In this document: piece by piece, positions 63,514 through 64,000 of the stretch
Layout of the letters: each line of letters starts with the position of its first letter
Position numbering within the stretch: the first letter of the stretch is position 1
Source of the DNA: Io17-Chloro-G2 sp965226915
GTDB taxonomy: Bacteria; Chloroflexota; Dehalococcoidia; Lucifugimonadales; UBA3495
DNA: 64,000 bases
Direction of reading: 5' to 3'
Assembly: GCA_965226915.1 (NCBI GenBank)
Contig: CBDDEJ010000011.1
Location: forward strand, 434,001-498,000
The notes under the pieces: generated by a model
What the model was told of the DNA's origin: nothing
Database searches by the model: none
What the model saw: the letters and a program-made list of their open reading frames with translations, nothing else
Position numbers and translations under genes: made by a program

Positions 63514-64000
63514 TTACCAGCCTAGGATGACGGATTCTTTTCTGGGGTCGGCGCCGCCGTTGTAGACGCCGGAATCGGGGTGGACGGTAATGGGGGCGAA
63601 GCCGTTGGAAATCCCCCACGGACCGACAGGCTCCACCTGGTGACCCCGGTCCCGAAGCTCGTCCAGTGTGCCAGCGGGGACACGGTCTTCAACACCCAAT
63701 TGGTTGGGATAGGACTCGTGGGGCCATGGAGACCGGGGGAAGCTATATCCGCAGAACCGGGGCGCTTCTACCGCTTCCTGTACGTTCATACCGAAGTCGA
63801 TGATATTGTTCAACACCTGAAGGTTGCTCTGGGGTTGGCTGTCTCCGCCCGGGGTGCCCAGGGTCATGAACGGTTGGTCGCCCTTGGTTAGTATAAAGGT
63901 GCATGGCGTGGTGCGAGGGCGTTTGTGGGGCGCGATGGAGTTGGGATTTTCCGGGTCCAGCCAGAAATAACAACCGCGGGTGTTGATCAGGATTCCGGTG
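63514..64000 (-). CDS. Gamma-glutamyltransferase family protein (C-terminal part, cut by window edge)
   Basis: The frame is open to the window end, giving about 161 C-terminal residues. PFMTLGTPGGDSQPQSNLQ followed by NNIIDFGMNVQEAVEAPRF is diagnostic of the small-subunit end of Ntn-hydrolase gamma-glutamyltranspeptidases. The nucleophile Thr and the N-terminal half lie outside. The family removes the gamma-glutamyl group from glutathione or similar conjugates. Confidence 0.9.
   Translation of the reverse strand, partial: TGILINTRGCYFWLDPENPNSIAPHKRPRTTPCTFILTKGDQPFMTLGTPGGDSQPQSNLQVLNNIIDFGMNVQEAVEAPRFCGYSFPRSPWPHESYPNQLGVEDRVPAGTLDELRDRGHQVEPVGPWGISNGFAPITVHPDSGVYNGGADPRKESVILGW

Noticed and set aside
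1..64000. tRNA, rRNA, prophage and replication-origin signals
   Set aside because: No cloverleaf-like or rRNA sequence, integrase, phage structural gene or DnaA-box cluster was seen by eye; a proper covariance search could still find a missed small RNA.

Overview
The window looks like a piece of a bacterial chromosome of moderate to high GC, probably an environmental Chloroflexota (SAR202/Dehalococcoidia-like). That placement is inference. It rests on the gene mix: several luciferase-like (LLM) flavin/F420 oxidoreductases, an orphan thiamine-diphosphate enzyme, amidohydrolase and amidase genes, a large FAD/Fe-S glycolate-oxidase-like fusion, a UGSC-type selenoprotein, a hopanoid cluster and a SUF operon with SufU. 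No rRNA, tRNA, CRISPR array or phage module was seen.

Layout. 1-12.4 kb: catabolic and redox genes. These are an amidohydrolase (cut by the left edge), an LLM oxidoreductase and a ThDP enzyme on the plus strand. A minus-strand group follows: an AcoX/NAD-kinase-like protein, a TSUP permease, an aspartate-dehydrogenase-like protein and a UGSC selenoprotein whose in-frame TGA is followed by a good SECIS-like hairpin. Then come an amidase and the 977-residue FAD/Fe-S oxidoreductase. 12.6-18.8 kb: a decayed defence-like locus. A DUF1156-type DNA methylase is interrupted by an IS1380-family element, and the next gene, a nuclease-like protein with a PD-(D/E)XK-like motif, is interrupted by an IS701-family element. 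18.9-26.6 kb: a second LLM oxidoreductase, an NTF2-like protein, a class III aminotransferase, a flippase-like membrane gene split by an IS3-family element with a triplicated 285-bp end, and an orphan solute-binding lipoprotein.

26.6-32.8 kb: the sufBCDSU-sufU2 operon (minus strand), with a candidate promoter and palindromic operator upstream of sufB. 33-39.4 kb: TatD nuclease, DUF1802, a transglutaminase-like protein, an aldo/keto reductase and a pyruvate phosphate dikinase with one frameshift. 39.4-49.1 kb: a compact minus-strand hopanoid cluster (polyprenyl synthase, HpnH, HpnG, HpnA, squalene-hopene cyclase, YjbQ-like, squalene-synthase-like HpnD, an SDR and a nucleoside hydrolase) that could run from isoprenoid diphosphate to adenosyl-hopane and on to its processing. 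49.6-53.4 kb: DUF1800, DUF1501 and an NHL-repeat protein, closed by a very strong terminator.

54-57.2 kb: a mobile-element hot spot. An IS1182-family element truncates a gene resembling a trypsin-co-occurring (Trypco1-like) domain. Next to it lie two different MITEs, one with ends like the IS701 element and one with ends like the IS1182 element, and the remains of a trypsin-like protease. The second MITE has an inverted copy 52 kb away, beside the selenoprotein. 57.2-64 kb: a hypothetical protein, MogA/MoaB-like protein, HIT protein, enoyl-CoA hydratase, bicupin, an IS66-family element with an exact 8-bp target duplication, an acyl-CoA dehydrogenase and the 3' end of a gamma-glutamyltransferase (cut by the right edge).

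Several frameshifts occur in otherwise well-preserved genes (ppdK, two transposases, the methylase, the protease). From sequence alone, real decay and assembly or sequencing indels cannot be told apart.
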